Source: Kordiimonadales bacterium IMCC3096 (GTDB lineage: Bacteria; Pseudomonadota; Alphaproteobacteria; Minwuiales; Minwuiaceae). From it: DNA of 64,000 bases. Location: positions 838,001 through 902,000 of the forward strand of contig CP018227.1 of the NCBI GenBank assembly GCA_016865035.1, given 5' to 3'. The notes below the pieces were generated by a model. The model was not told where the DNA came from and searched no databases. It saw only the letters and a list, made by a program, of their open reading frames with translations. Each line of letters opens with the position of its first letter. Within the stretch, counting starts at the first letter, position 1. Shown piece after piece: positions 1 to 8,193 of this stretch. A program made the translations under genes and the position numbers.

Positions 1-891
1 TGCCGCCATCACGGCCATGGCATTGCTGACCCAGTGCTGGCCGGGAATGCCGATGCACAGCGCCGCCTCGTGCCCGTTCAGCCGCGCCTCGACACAGGAA
101 GCCTCCGGCTTCAGGGAGATACGGACAGCGCGATATTCCGCCGTCTCGGCCAGGCCGAAGTTCACGATCCGGGCGACCCCGGCCCGCTGTGCGGCAGCAA
201 CCAGTTGCGCGTGGCAGTCATTGTCCGCGGGCAGCACGGCAACGCCGTCGTCCGTCAGCCCCTCGAAGATCTCCGCCTTGGCATCCGCGATCTCGCTGAT
301 CGAACCGAAAGCCGCCAGGTGTGCGGCCTCGACCGTCGTGATCACCGCAACATCGGGGCGCACCATTGCGGTCAGCGCCCGAATCTCGCCCGGGTGGTTC
401 ATGCCCATCTCAAGCACCGCCACCCCGGTCTCGCGGGGCATCCGGGCGAGTGTCAGTGGCACACCCCAGTGATTGTTGTAGCTCTTCTCCGACGCATGCA
501 CGGCAACACCGGATGCGGTCAGACAATGCGCCAGCGCCGCCTTCGTGCTGGTCTTGCCGCAGGAACCGGTAACACCGATGATGCGGGCATCCGTCCGTGC
601 CCGGGCGGCAACGCCCAGCGCCTCCAGCCCCGCCATGGTATCCGTGACCAGCAGCAGGCACGCCGGATCCACACCTTCGGGCCGGGCATGAACCATCGCC
701 GCAACCGCGCCGGCATCCAGTGCGGCGGCAACATGGTCATGACCGTCGGCATTGGGTCCGGCAAGGGCAATGAACAGGTCGCCCTTCGCCAAGGTCCGGC
801 TGTCGATCGAAACACCCGTCGCCGACCATGATCCGGCGACTGCGCCGCCGGTGGCATCCGCGGCTTCACGGGCTGTCCAGAGCACGCTCAT
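1..891 (-). CDS. murF: MurF, UDP-MurNAc-tripeptide--D-Ala-D-Ala ligase (3' end outside window)
   Basis: Cytoplasmic ligase that adds D-alanyl-D-alanine to the UDP-MurNAc-tripeptide made by MurE, completing the peptidoglycan stem peptide. Translating down from 891 gives 297 uninterrupted codons to the window edge; MurF proteins are usually about 450-480 residues, so the C-terminal part is missing here. The N-terminal substrate-binding region includes DSRTLAKGDLFIAL. The ATP-binding loop GVTGSCGKTSTK lies at residues 106-117, followed by the Mur-ligase segment EMGMNHPGEI. The ATG overlaps the murE stop codon (ATGA at 888-891), so translation is probably coupled. It is the last gene visible in the dcw operon. 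Identity is secure from motifs and position. Confidence 0.96.
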   Translation of the reverse strand, partial: MSVLWTAREAADATGGAVAGSWSATGVSIDSRTLAKGDLFIALAGPNADGHDHVAAALDAGAVAAMVHARPEGVDPACLLLVTDTMAGLEALGVAARARTDARIIGVTGSCGKTSTKAALAHCLTASGVAVHASEKSYNNHWGVPLTLARMPRETGVAVLEMGMNHPGEIRALTAMVRPDVAVITTVEAAHLAAFGSISEIADAKAEIFEGLTDDGVAVLPADNDCHAQLVAAAQRAGVARIVNFGLAETAEYRAVRISLKPEASCVEARLNGHEAALCIGIPGQHWVSNAMAVMAA

Positions 892-2318
892 GCCTGGCCC
901 TCCAGTGCCGCGCGGGTCTCGGTCATGTCATCGAAGGGAAGCACCCGGTCACCGATCTTCTGTCCGGTCTCATGCCCCTTGCCCGCGACCAGCAGCACAT
1001 CACCGTCCTGCATCAGGCCGACACCGTGGCGGATTGCGGCTGCCCGGTCCCCGATCTCGATACCCCCGGGACAGGCGGCCATGATGGCCTGACGAATGGC
1101 TGACGGATCCTCGGTGCGCGGATTGTCATCGGAGACGATGGCGATGTCGGCCAGGGTCGCGGCAATCTCACCCATCATCGGGCGCTTCTGCGTGTCCCGG
1201 TCCCCGCCGCAGCCGAACACCACGATCAACCGACCGGCCGTCAGGGGGCGCAGCGTGCGCAGCACGGCGGCAAGCGCGTCCGGCTTGTGCGCATAATCGA
1301 CAAAAGCGGCGGCGCTGCCCCTGGACCCGGCCAGGTGCAGACGGCCAGGTGCCCCCTCAAGCTCGGGCAGCGCCGCCAGGCTCCCTCGGAACGCGGAGCC
1401 GAGGGAAACGGAAAGGGCGACCGCAGCAGTGACATTCTCCGCCTGGAACGCCCCGATCAGGGGAAGCCGGATGGTCAGCGTCTCGCCCGCGTGGCTGATC
1501 GTGACGGTCTGGCCATCCAGCCGCGCGTCATCGATCGAGAAACGGAAATCGGCCTTGCCGGTGCCATAGCTGACGACCCGCAGGCCCGCGGCCCGTGCCG
1601 CCTCCGTCACATCAGCCGAGACCGCATCATCGGCATTGATGACCGCAGGCGCACCCGTCGGCAGCAGATCCCGAAACAGCCGCAGCTTTGCATTCAGGTA
1701 GTCGGCACGGTCCCGGTGATAGTCGAGATGGTCGTGCCCCAGGTTGGTGAAGATCGCACCCGACAGCTTCAGCCCGTCGAGACGTCGCTGTACAAGTCCA
1801 TGGCTGGAGGCTTCCAGCGCCAGATGGGTGACGCCGCTGTCCGCCAGCGCCGCCACGTCGCGATGCAGTGCCACGGGATCAGGTGTCGTCAGCGATCCGG
1901 CGGAAAATCCGTCCGGCCCCTGGATGCCCAGCGTGCCGAGGCTCGCCGCCCGCAGGCCCTGCGCGGCCCATATCTGGCGCAGGAACCAGACGACCGACGA
2001 CTTGCCGCTGGTGCCGGTCACCGCCGCCACCGTCTCCGGCTGCGTGCCATAGAACCGGGCCGCCATCCGCGCCAGGCAGCTCCGGGCGTCCTGCCCGACG
2101 ACCACGGGAACATCCGCCGACAACGGACGTTCCGCCAGCACCGCAACGGCGCCGCGGGCGACCGCATCGGCCACGAAGCGGCTGCCATCCGTCTGCGTGC
2201 CGCCAAGGGCCGCGAACAGGAAGCCGGGTTTCACATCCCGGCTGTCCGCCGTGATGCCGGTGATCTCCAGTGCGGCGTTGCTGCCTGCCTTGCTGCCCAT
2301 CAGGTCAGAGAGTCGCAT
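888..2318 (-). CDS. murE: MurE, UDP-MurNAc-L-Ala-D-Glu--meso-diaminopimelate ligase
   Basis: Adds the third stem-peptide residue to UDP-MurNAc-L-Ala-D-Glu in the cytoplasm. The 476-residue length is normal for MurE. The ATP loop TGTSGKSS is at residues 101-108. The DNPR motif at about 398-401 (DDNPRTED) is the known specificity signature for meso-diaminopimelate rather than lysine, so the cell wall should be of the Gram-negative A1-gamma type. The reading frame is open 33 codons further upstream, but MRLSDL is the family-like N-terminus and was chosen. The start lies 14 bases inside the end of ftsI and the stop overlaps murF, so all three are very probably co-translated. Confidence 0.97.
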   Translation of the reverse strand: MRLSDLMGSKAGSNAALEITGITADSRDVKPGFLFAALGGTQTDGSRFVADAVARGAVAVLAERPLSADVPVVVGQDARSCLARMAARFYGTQPETVAAVTGTSGKSSVVWFLRQIWAAQGLRAASLGTLGIQGPDGFSAGSLTTPDPVALHRDVAALADSGVTHLALEASSHGLVQRRLDGLKLSGAIFTNLGHDHLDYHRDRADYLNAKLRLFRDLLPTGAPAVINADDAVSADVTEAARAAGLRVVSYGTGKADFRFSIDDARLDGQTVTISHAGETLTIRLPLIGAFQAENVTAAVALSVSLGSAFRGSLAALPELEGAPGRLHLAGSRGSAAAFVDYAHKPDALAAVLRTLRPLTAGRLIVVFGCGGDRDTQKRPMMGEIAATLADIAIVSDDNPRTEDPSAIRQAIMAACPGGIEIGDRAAAIRHGVGLMQDGDVLLVAGKGHETGQKIGDRVLPFDDMTETRAALEGQA

Positions 2319-4068
2319 CGCGTCCTCCCCTGGCCTTCTTCGCGAGCGGGTCAGCGGAAGGCGGCAGCGCCAGCGCGCGCAGGATCTCCGGATCCAGCTC
2401 ATCGACCGGGGCAACACCCAGCAGCGGCGCCACGCGCCTGATGATGCGTCCGACGGTGGGCGCCGCGTTCCAGCCCGCCGTCATGTAGTTATAGGTCTGC
2501 TTGGTCCCCTGCGGCTCGTCCAGCATGGCGAGCACGACGTAGCGCGGGGCCTGCATCGGGAAGACGCCAACGAAGGAGGTGATCAGCCGCTTGCGCGCAT
2601 AGCCCTTCTCGATGGCCTTCTCGGCCGTGCCGGTCTTGCCGCCGACGACATAGCCCTGCGCCGCCGCACTGCGTCCTGTCCCGTCCGCCACGACAAGGCG
2701 CAGCAGCTTGCGGATGCTGTCGGATGTCTTCTCGGAAATCACCCGACGCAGGGTTGCCGGATTGTCCAGAGACCGCTTCAGCAACGTCGGCTCGATCAGG
2801 TTGCCGCCATTGACCATGGCACCGATGGCGGTGGCCAGATGCAGCGGCGATACCGAGAGCCCGTGCCCGAAGCCGATGGTCATGGTTTCCAGCTCACCCC
2901 AGCGATAGGGCAGTTGCGGCGCCACCAGTTCGGGGATCTCGATCGCCGCCCGCTCCAGCAGACCGAGCGAGCCGAGAAACTTGCGCTGGTTCTCGGTTCC
3001 GACATCCACGGCCATCTTCGCGGCACCGATGTTGGAGGAGAACTTGAAGATCTCCGCCACCGTCATCTCACGCTTCTTGGCGTGATGGTCGCGAATGCGG
3101 AAACGGCCGAAACGGATCGGGTCGGTGGCGTCATAGCTGTCGCTCAGCCGCTTGCCCGCCTCCAGCGCCATGGCCGCCGTGAAGGTCTTGAAGGTCGACC
3201 CCATTTCGTAGCGGCCATAGGTGGCGCGATTGAAGAACGCATCCTCGCGCAGCGACTCCCGCAGGTTGGCATCGAAATCCGGCAGGGAGACCATGGAGAG
3301 GATCTCGCCATTGGTCACATCCATGACCAGCGCCGCGCCACCAATTGCGGAGAAGGTCTCGACCGCCCGCGCCAGTTCGGCCCGCACCGCATGCTGCACA
3401 CCGAGATTGATGGAGCTCGCGACCGGCGGGTTGGAGGGATCCAGAAGCCGGTCCTCGACACCACGCTCCAGCCCCGCACGCCCCTGACGTTCGGAGTCCA
3501 TGAAGCCGACCACATGGGCAGTCAGACGTCCGTTGGGATAGCTGCGGGTGACCGTCGGCACCAGACTGATGGACGGATCACCGACGCGCATCACCGCCGC
3601 CACCTGATCCGGCGTCAGGCGCCAGCGCAGCCAGAGCGCGCCCTTCGCCTTCTCCAGCCGCTCCAGCACCCGCGCGGGCGTGGTGTCCCCCAGCGCCTCA
3701 GCCAGACGCCAGGCCAGCCGGTCCGGCCTCCGCACCTTGCGGGTCTCGATGGACAATGCATGTGTCGGCAGATCCACCGCCAGCAACTGCCCATCCCGAT
3801 CAGTGATCGCGGAGCGGGTCCGCCATTTCGCAGGCAGCTCCGGCGCCACGGCAACCGTTGCCGCCTCCGCCGCCATGCCGGACCCCAGATCCGGCTTGGA
3901 CAGATGGATCACGCGGGCAGAGAGCGCCGTGAAACCGATCGCGAAGGCGAGTCCCAGCATGGTCAGGCGTCGGCGCACGCGGGTGATGTCGCTGCCCGGC
4001 AACTGACACTGCAGGTCGCTCTGCGCCAGTTCGGTGCCGGGCGGCCTGTCGAACAGGGTCCGGTTCAT
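2305..4068 (-). CDS. ftsI: FtsI (PBP3), septal peptidoglycan transpeptidase
   Basis: Class B penicillin-binding protein of the divisome that cross-links septal peptidoglycan in the periplasm. The 587-residue product has a short cytoplasmic N-terminus, one membrane span at about residues 35-52, a pedestal domain and a transpeptidase domain. The three active-site motifs are intact: STFK at 291-294 (acylated Ser291), SSN at 344-346 and KTGT at 478-481. The ATG overlaps the ftsL stop (ATGA at 4065-4068) and the 3' end overlaps murE by 14 bases. Gene order ftsL-ftsI-murE-murF is the standard dcw order, which separates it from other class B PBPs. Confidence 0.97.
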   Translation of the reverse strand: MNRTLFDRPPGTELAQSDLQCQLPGSDITRVRRRLTMLGLAFAIGFTALSARVIHLSKPDLGSGMAAEAATVAVAPELPAKWRTRSAITDRDGQLLAVDLPTHALSIETRKVRRPDRLAWRLAEALGDTTPARVLERLEKAKGALWLRWRLTPDQVAAVMRVGDPSISLVPTVTRSYPNGRLTAHVVGFMDSERQGRAGLERGVEDRLLDPSNPPVASSINLGVQHAVRAELARAVETFSAIGGAALVMDVTNGEILSMVSLPDFDANLRESLREDAFFNRATYGRYEMGSTFKTFTAAMALEAGKRLSDSYDATDPIRFGRFRIRDHHAKKREMTVAEIFKFSSNIGAAKMAVDVGTENQRKFLGSLGLLERAAIEIPELVAPQLPYRWGELETMTIGFGHGLSVSPLHLATAIGAMVNGGNLIEPTLLKRSLDNPATLRRVISEKTSDSIRKLLRLVVADGTGRSAAAQGYVVGGKTGTAEKAIEKGYARKRLITSFVGVFPMQAPRYVVLAMLDEPQGTKQTYNYMTAGWNAAPTVGRIIRRVAPLLGVAPVDELDPEILRALALPPSADPLAKKARGGRDATL

Positions 4069-4412
4069 GGCCGCACCTTCCCGCTCGACGGATCAACGAC
4101 GCCCTTCGCGACCGTCAGGCCGTTCAGTTCGTCCATCAATGGCTGCAGGTCCGCATCGGAGGCGATCATGCGACCCACATCCGGTGGCGCCAGCGGCAGA
4201 TGCAGTGCTGCCAGCTCCTCCAGCCGTTCGGGCCGGGTCAGATAGCTCCACTCCACATCCAGCACATGGATGTCGCGGCGGGTTTCGGCGATCTCGTGCT
4301 CCACCCGCACCGCCTCGTCTTCCGCGGCGTCATAGCGACGTTCGCTCTCGTAGACCGCACCGATGGCGAGGGCAGCGATGAACAGGGCGAGCATGAGGAA
4401 CAGGCGGCTCAT
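4065..4412 (-). CDS. ftsL: FtsL-like cell division protein
   Basis: Small bitopic divisome protein expected to act with FtsB and FtsQ to activate FtsWI. The 115-residue product has a very short N-terminus, one membrane helix at about residues 2-20 (LFLMLALFIAALAIGAV), then a charged heptad-like stretch (about 24-58) consistent with the periplasmic coiled coil, and a short tail. FtsL is poorly conserved, so the call rests on size, topology, the LDVEWSYLTRPERLEELA segment typical of alphaproteobacterial FtsL, and its place between rsmH and ftsI. It overlaps both neighbours by four bases. Confidence 0.9.
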   Translation of the reverse strand: MSRLFLMLALFIAALAIGAVYESERRYDAAEDEAVRVEHEIAETRRDIHVLDVEWSYLTRPERLEELAALHLPLAPPDVGRMIASDADLQPLMDELNGLTVAKGVVDPSSGKVRP

Positions 4413-5404
4413 GCGGCCAACTCCTCGAAACCTTCGGATTCGGGCCAGGCCGGGGCATCAAGGCGCTCGGCCAGACGCAGACGGGCAGAGCGGGACCGCG
4501 GGTTCGCGGCAACCTCCGCCTCGTCCGCCTTTTCCGCGCCACGACTGACCAACCTGAAGGAGGGCGCCGGAGCCTCCACGATCACCGGACGATGCCGGGA
4601 AGCACCCGGCGCGTTGCCCGTGCGAGGCGTCAGGAACCGTTTCACCATCCGGTCCTCGAGGCTGTGGAAGCTGACAACGGCCAGCCGTCCGCCGGGACGC
4701 AGCAACTGCTCCGACGCGATCAGGCCACGGCGCAGTTCCCCCAGTTCGTCGTTCACGACAATGCGGATCGCCTGAAACACTCGCGTGGCCGGATGAATGC
4801 GGCCTGGCTTCGTCGGCGCGGCGCGCGCGACGATGGCGGCAAGCTCCGCCGTGCTGCGGATCGGCCGGTCAACCCGCACCTTGTCGATGGCGCGGGCGAT
4901 GGGTCGGGATTTCCGCTCCTCGCCAAAGCGGTAGAAGATGTCGGCCAGACGCTCCACCGGCCAGTCGTTGACGATCTCCGCCGCCGTCAGCGGACCATCA
5001 CCCATGCGCATGTCCAGCGGGCCATCATGCTGGAAGGAGAATCCCCGCTCCGCCTGATCCAGTTGCGGTGAGGACACGCCGAGATCCATCGCGATACCGT
5101 CCAGGCTGTCGATGCCGATGCCCGCCAGCAGCGCGGCCATGTCGCCAAAGCACCCTTCCAGCACGGTCAGCCGACCGTCGAACCGTTCCGCGTCCTGCCT
5201 TGCCGCCGCGATCGCGCGCGGGTCACGGTCAATCGCGATCACCTGGCAGTCACAGGCATTCAGCCACTGACGGGTGTAGCCGCCCAATCCATAGGTGCAG
5301 TCCAGGTAGCGCCGTCCGGCGGACAGGGCCAGCCCCCGCGCCACCGCCGTGCCCATGACCGGAACATGACCCTCGCGCGGCTCGACAGATGCGCGTTCCA
5401 TCAT
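4409..5404 (-). CDS. rsmH: RsmH (MraW), 16S rRNA m4C1402 methyltransferase
   Basis: S-adenosylmethionine-dependent enzyme that methylates N4 of C1402 in 16S rRNA. The 331-residue product has the N-terminal HVPVM block, the SAM-binding DCTYGLGGYTRQWL segment, MDLGVSSPQLDQAERGFSF, PLDMRMG and the C-terminal VVSFHSLEDRMVK block, all RsmH signatures. The frame stays open far upstream, but the real start is one of two adjacent ATGs at 5404 or 5401; 5404 overlaps the mraZ stop (ATGA at 5401-5404) and is preferred. It follows mraZ in the same operon, as in most bacteria. Confidence 0.97.
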   Translation of the reverse strand: MMERASVEPREGHVPVMGTAVARGLALSAGRRYLDCTYGLGGYTRQWLNACDCQVIAIDRDPRAIAAARQDAERFDGRLTVLEGCFGDMAALLAGIGIDSLDGIAMDLGVSSPQLDQAERGFSFQHDGPLDMRMGDGPLTAAEIVNDWPVERLADIFYRFGEERKSRPIARAIDKVRVDRPIRSTAELAAIVARAAPTKPGRIHPATRVFQAIRIVVNDELGELRRGLIASEQLLRPGGRLAVVSFHSLEDRMVKRFLTPRTGNAPGASRHRPVIVEAPAPSFRLVSRGAEKADEAEVAANPRSRSARLRLAERLDAPAWPESEGFEELAA

Positions 5405-5907
5405 GCGTCCTCGTCTGGCAGCGAGGTGACCTGAACCTGTGGCGCCCGACGGCTCCGCGCCAGCGCCCCGCGATGTTTCTCGCGGGAGCGGATGCGCGCG
5501 GCCTCCAGCACTTCCCTGGAGCGTTCCGGGCTGAGCAGATAGAACCGGTCGGCGCGCCCCATGAAGACGACCTGATCGGTGACGCCAATCGCTTCCTGCA
5601 GCTCCGGCGACAGCACGACGCGGCCATCCTTGTCGAAGGACAGGGTATTCGCCCCGCCGAACAGGTAGGTGGCAAGATCCTCCACCTCCTCCGACTGCGG
5701 ATCCTTTTCCTCCAGCCGTTCGAAGATGCCTTCCAGCACCCGGCGCGGAAACGCCTCCATGACCCCATCCTTGTAGGACGGGATCACCATCATTTCGGAA
5801 TCTCCCTGTTCTTCCAGAAGCGCACGAAAGCGGGCCGGGATCGATACACGGCCCTTGCCGTCGATCCGGTGCGTGAAACTGCCGGAGAAGTAATTCGCTC
5901 CCGGCAC
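5401..5907 (-). CDS. mraZ: MraZ, transcriptional regulator of the dcw cluster
   Basis: MraZ is an AbrB-like DNA-binding protein that forms rings and represses its own operon in bacteria where it has been studied. The product carries the N-terminal GKGRVSIPARFR block and a second copy of the fold around KDGRVVLSPELQEA, the expected two-repeat arrangement. Two GTG starts are possible. The upstream one (5919) has no ribosome-binding site at a proper distance. The GTG at 5907 has GGAG six bases upstream and gives MPGANYFSGSFTHRIDG, so 5907 is chosen (168 residues). The extended C-terminal tail (RSREKHRGALARSRRA and beyond) is basic. Its promoter and candidate operator lie at 5953-6061. Confidence 0.95.
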   Translation of the reverse strand: MPGANYFSGSFTHRIDGKGRVSIPARFRALLEEQGDSEMMVIPSYKDGVMEAFPRRVLEGIFERLEEKDPQSEEVEDLATYLFGGANTLSFDKDGRVVLSPELQEAIGVTDQVVFMGRADRFYLLSPERSREVLEAARIRSREKHRGALARSRRAPQVQVTSLPDEDA

Positions 5908-6016
5908 ATTCGGCTCCACTTGTTCGTGTTTCGGCCCTATCGCCCTCCGCCCTGGATGCCAATGGGATGGTGATGGGTCGGCACACCTGCCTCATGGCAC
6001 TTCACGGGATCACACG

Positions 6017-6045
6017 GGAATACGTGGTCTCTCATGGTAAGTCAA
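6017..6045 (-). promoter_or_regulatory. Predicted sigma-70-type promoter of the dcw operon (mraZ promoter)
   Basis: Reading the minus strand, TTGACT (6045-6040) and TATTCC (6022-6017) are separated by exactly 17 bases. Transcription would start near 6010 and leave a leader of about 100 bases before the mraZ GTG at 5907. No other junction downstream to murF has room for a promoter. The hexamers sit inside the phased YGG array described separately, which would suit repression by MraZ. Prediction from sequence only. Confidence 0.6.
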
Positions 6046-6057
6046 TGGGTGAGAGAC
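6027..6057. repeat. 8-bp perfect inverted repeat in the mraZ promoter
   Basis: GTCTCTCA at 6027-6034 and TGAGAGAC at 6050-6057 are exact inverted copies with a 15-base spacer. The dyad overlaps the predicted -35 element at 6040-6045 of the dcw promoter and two units of the YGG array. It may be a separate regulator site or chance; it is not a terminator, as no T-tract follows. Confidence 0.45.
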
Positions 6058-6193
6058 GGGTTCGACAGTTCTCCAGCCAAAAATCCGACACAAATCTGTT
6101 AATGTGACCAATGACTTGTGTTAACAATTGCCTGGCCCATGAATGAAACAGGAACATGGCTTTCACACGGCAATCCGGGGGAGGAACAGGGGC

Positions 6194-7003
6194 ATGACCG
6201 AGACGCGATATGCGATTTCAGCGTTCAACACGGCGTTCGAGAGCGAGAACCGCATCCACGATGACGGCGTGGCGCAGAGGTTCGGCTTCGAGGGCGGGCT
6301 GGTGCCCGGTGTCGATGACTATGCCTACATGACGCGGGCGGCGCTGATCCTGCTTGGCCCGGATTTCCTGGCGCGCGGGCACATGACCTGCCGTTTCGAC
6401 AGACCGGTCTATGACGGTGAAACGGTCGATGTGATCGGCGAGACCACGTCCGACAATGGCGTCGATATCCGGATCGAGGCACGCGGTGCGATCGCCGCGA
6501 CCGGCACGGCACGGCTGACCGAAGACTCGGCGCTGCCCACCCCTGATGTGGCCGGATTCCCGACCGGACCCATGCCGTCCCATGACGAACGACCAAAGGC
6601 CGGACCCGAGAGCCTGCCGGAGGGCAGGGTGATGGGCACAATGCACGAGACCATCGACGCGGCGACACACGCGCAGTACCTGAAGGACGTGCGGGAGGAA
6701 CATCCGCACTACGCCGAGTCCGGGCTGGTGCATCCCGGCTTCCTGCTGCGCCGTGCGAACACCATCCTGCGGGACACCGTCCGGCTCGGCCCCTGGATCC
6801 ACGTCGGCAGCGCGATCCAGCATCTGGGCACCCTGAACGTCGGCAGCACGCTGGAAACCCGTGCCGTGGTTTCCCGCCTGTACGACCACAAGGGCCATGG
6901 TTTCGTAAAACTGGATGTGCTGCTGATCGGTGACGGCAGCAAGCCTGTTGCCAGCATCCACCATACGGCCATATACGAACCACGTCAGATCCGGGCAGCC
7001 TGA
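6194..7003 (+). CDS. MaoC-like hotdog-fold protein of unknown substrate
   Basis: A 269-residue cytoplasmic protein resembling the MaoC/hotdog superfamily of acyl-thioester hydratases and dehydratases. The segment GFEGGLVPGVDDYAYMTR near residues 35-52 resembles the family block GGLVPG. A second half with LVHPGFLLRRANTIL and GSAIQHLGTLNVGSTLETRAVV suggests a double-hotdog layout. No clear catalytic Asp-His pair was identified, so activity is uncertain. The ATG at 6194 is chosen over one at 6143 because a purine-rich GAGGAACAGGGG precedes it. The gene is divergent from the dcw operon and 33 bases before lpxR, with which it may be co-transcribed. A thioesterase function is an alternative. Confidence 0.65.
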   Translation: MTETRYAISAFNTAFESENRIHDDGVAQRFGFEGGLVPGVDDYAYMTRAALILLGPDFLARGHMTCRFDRPVYDGETVDVIGETTSDNGVDIRIEARGAIAATGTARLTEDSALPTPDVAGFPTGPMPSHDERPKAGPESLPEGRVMGTMHETIDAATHAQYLKDVREEHPHYAESGLVHPGFLLRRANTILRDTVRLGPWIHVGSAIQHLGTLNVGSTLETRAVVSRLYDHKGHGFVKLDVLLIGDGSKPVASIHHTAIYEPRQIRAA

Positions 7004-7035
7004 CCCTCGGCCGTTCCGCCTGCCCCGCCCAACGG

Positions 7036-8082
7036 ATGCTTACCATGCCGTCAACGCGTTGCCTGTTCTCCGCCCTGTTACTCGTCACGGCAATGTGGGC
7101 CGTGCAGTCGCAGGCTCAGGACCTTCCGAAGACCGGGAACGGGGCGGGGACCGGGGAAAAGAAGGAGGTCGAGTATGGCACCCTGTCCATCGTGGTGGAG
7201 AATGATTACTTCGCCGGGACGGATCAGGAGTACACCAACGGCTTCCGCGTCGCCTATCTGCGCCCCAAGGGCAGTGTCAGTGACCTGACCGCCCTGCTCG
7301 GCCGGACGCTGCTGGGCGTGCAGGACCGGCGCAAGCTCTATGGCGGAGTGGCTTTCGGACAGAACCTCTACACACCGTCGGATATCACCCAGTCGGCCCC
7401 ACAGCCGGGTGACCACCCCTATGCGGGCTGGCTCTACGGCGAGGTTGCAGCCATCGCAGATGACGACACCCATGTGGAGACCGTGACCGCCAACATCGGC
7501 ATCGTCGGACCGCTGGCCCTGGGCGAGTTCGTGCAGAACACCTTTCACCAGTTGATCGACAGCGATATTGCCCAGGGCTGGGACAACCAGCTGTCCAATG
7601 AACCCGGGCTGATCATCAGCTACGACAGGACATGGCGCCCGTTCAAGGAACAGACCCGTCCCTGGGGTTTCGATCTGCTGCCCAGCGCCGGACTCAGTCT
7701 CGGCAATGTGCTGACCCAGGGCATGGCGGGCCTGACGCTGCGCCTCGGTCCCGATCTGGAGAACGATCTGGGCCCGCCACGCATCCGGCCCAGCCTTGCC
7801 GGTGGCGGCTTCATCGACCCCGACGCGCGCAGGCTGAACTGGTACTTCTTCGGCGGCGTGCAGAGCAGGCTCGTCCTGCGCAACATCTTTCTGGACGGCA
7901 ACAGCTTCCGCAACAGCGCGCGGGTGAACAAGCGCAATCTGGTGCACGACTTCCAGATCGGGGCTGCCGTGCGATGGGAAGGCCTGCGGTTGAGCTGGAC
8001 GATGGTGCGTCGGACGGAGGAGTTCGCGGGCCAGGCCGATCCCCATACATTCGCGGCGATCACGCTGACGGCACGATACTGA
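7036..8082 (+). CDS. LpxR-like outer-membrane lipid A deacylase (DUF2219 family)
   Basis: LpxR proteins are 12-stranded outer-membrane barrels that remove the 3'-acyloxyacyl chain of lipid A. The 348-residue product has a signal peptide ending near VQSQAQ (about residue 28) and a mature region starting with the characteristic block VVENDYFAGTDQEYTNGFR, containing the conserved Asn-Asp and Thr-Asn residues of the family. DHPYAGWLYGEV is the family's H-P-Y-A-G-W motif, and the C-terminus ends in aromatic Tyr as in many barrel proteins. Length fits the family. No strong ribosome-binding site precedes 7036; ATG at 7045 is an alternative. The specific activity is not proven here. Confidence 0.88.
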   Translation: MLTMPSTRCLFSALLLVTAMWAVQSQAQDLPKTGNGAGTGEKKEVEYGTLSIVVENDYFAGTDQEYTNGFRVAYLRPKGSVSDLTALLGRTLLGVQDRRKLYGGVAFGQNLYTPSDITQSAPQPGDHPYAGWLYGEVAAIADDDTHVETVTANIGIVGPLALGEFVQNTFHQLIDSDIAQGWDNQLSNEPGLIISYDRTWRPFKEQTRPWGFDLLPSAGLSLGNVLTQGMAGLTLRLGPDLENDLGPPRIRPSLAGGGFIDPDARRLNWYFFGGVQSRLVLRNIFLDGNSFRNSARVNKRNLVHDFQIGAAVRWEGLRLSWTMVRRTEEFAGQADPHTFAAITLTARY

Positions 8083-8142
8083 ACCGAGATTGAGCATTGG
8101 CGATGAAATCCATCCATTATTGATGGAATTCGGGCACCCTTT

Positions 8143-8158
8143 CGCGTATTTTTACGCC
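8143..8158. repeat. Small hairpin in the lpxR to CYTH-CHAD intergenic region
   Basis: GCGTA (8144-8148), TTTT loop and TACGC (8153-8157) form a perfect 5-bp stem. A second weak hairpin, TCCATC/GATGGA, lies at about 8109-8127. Neither has a GC-rich stem followed by a T-run on the plus strand, so a terminator for lpxR is not well supported. The rest of 8083-8193 is AT-rich for this genome and probably holds the promoter of the downstream genes. Confidence 0.3.
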
Positions 8159-8193
8159 CTGCAACGCTCTATTTCAGGATTTCAGGGAAAACC

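Larger units (their letters stand above)
5953..6061 (+). promoter_or_regulatory. Helically phased YGG repeat array, candidate MraZ operator
   Basis: On the plus strand, pyrimidine-G-G pentamers begin at 5953, 5963, 5974, 5995, 6005, 6015, 6025, 6035, 6046 and 6057: TGGAT, TGGGA, TGGGT, TGGCA, CGGGA, CGGGA, TGGTC, TGGTA, TGGGT, CGGGT. Spacing is 10 bases at five consecutive steps and 10-11 elsewhere, with one unit missing near 5984. E. coli MraZ is reported to bind TGGGN direct repeats with 5-base spacers, the same 10-base period. The array covers the predicted dcw promoter. The strand is opposite to the transcript. Assignment to MraZ is inference. Confidence 0.6.

Noticed and set aside
2197-4245. 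Long plus-strand open frame (682 codons) opposite ftsI and ftsL
   Set aside because: A shadow frame of high-GC coding DNA. It lacks a credible domain, while ftsI is identified by all motifs on the other strand.
8144-8157. GCGTA/TACGC hairpin as an intrinsic terminator of lpxR
   Set aside because: The stem is only 5 bp and the T-run is the loop, not downstream of the stem.
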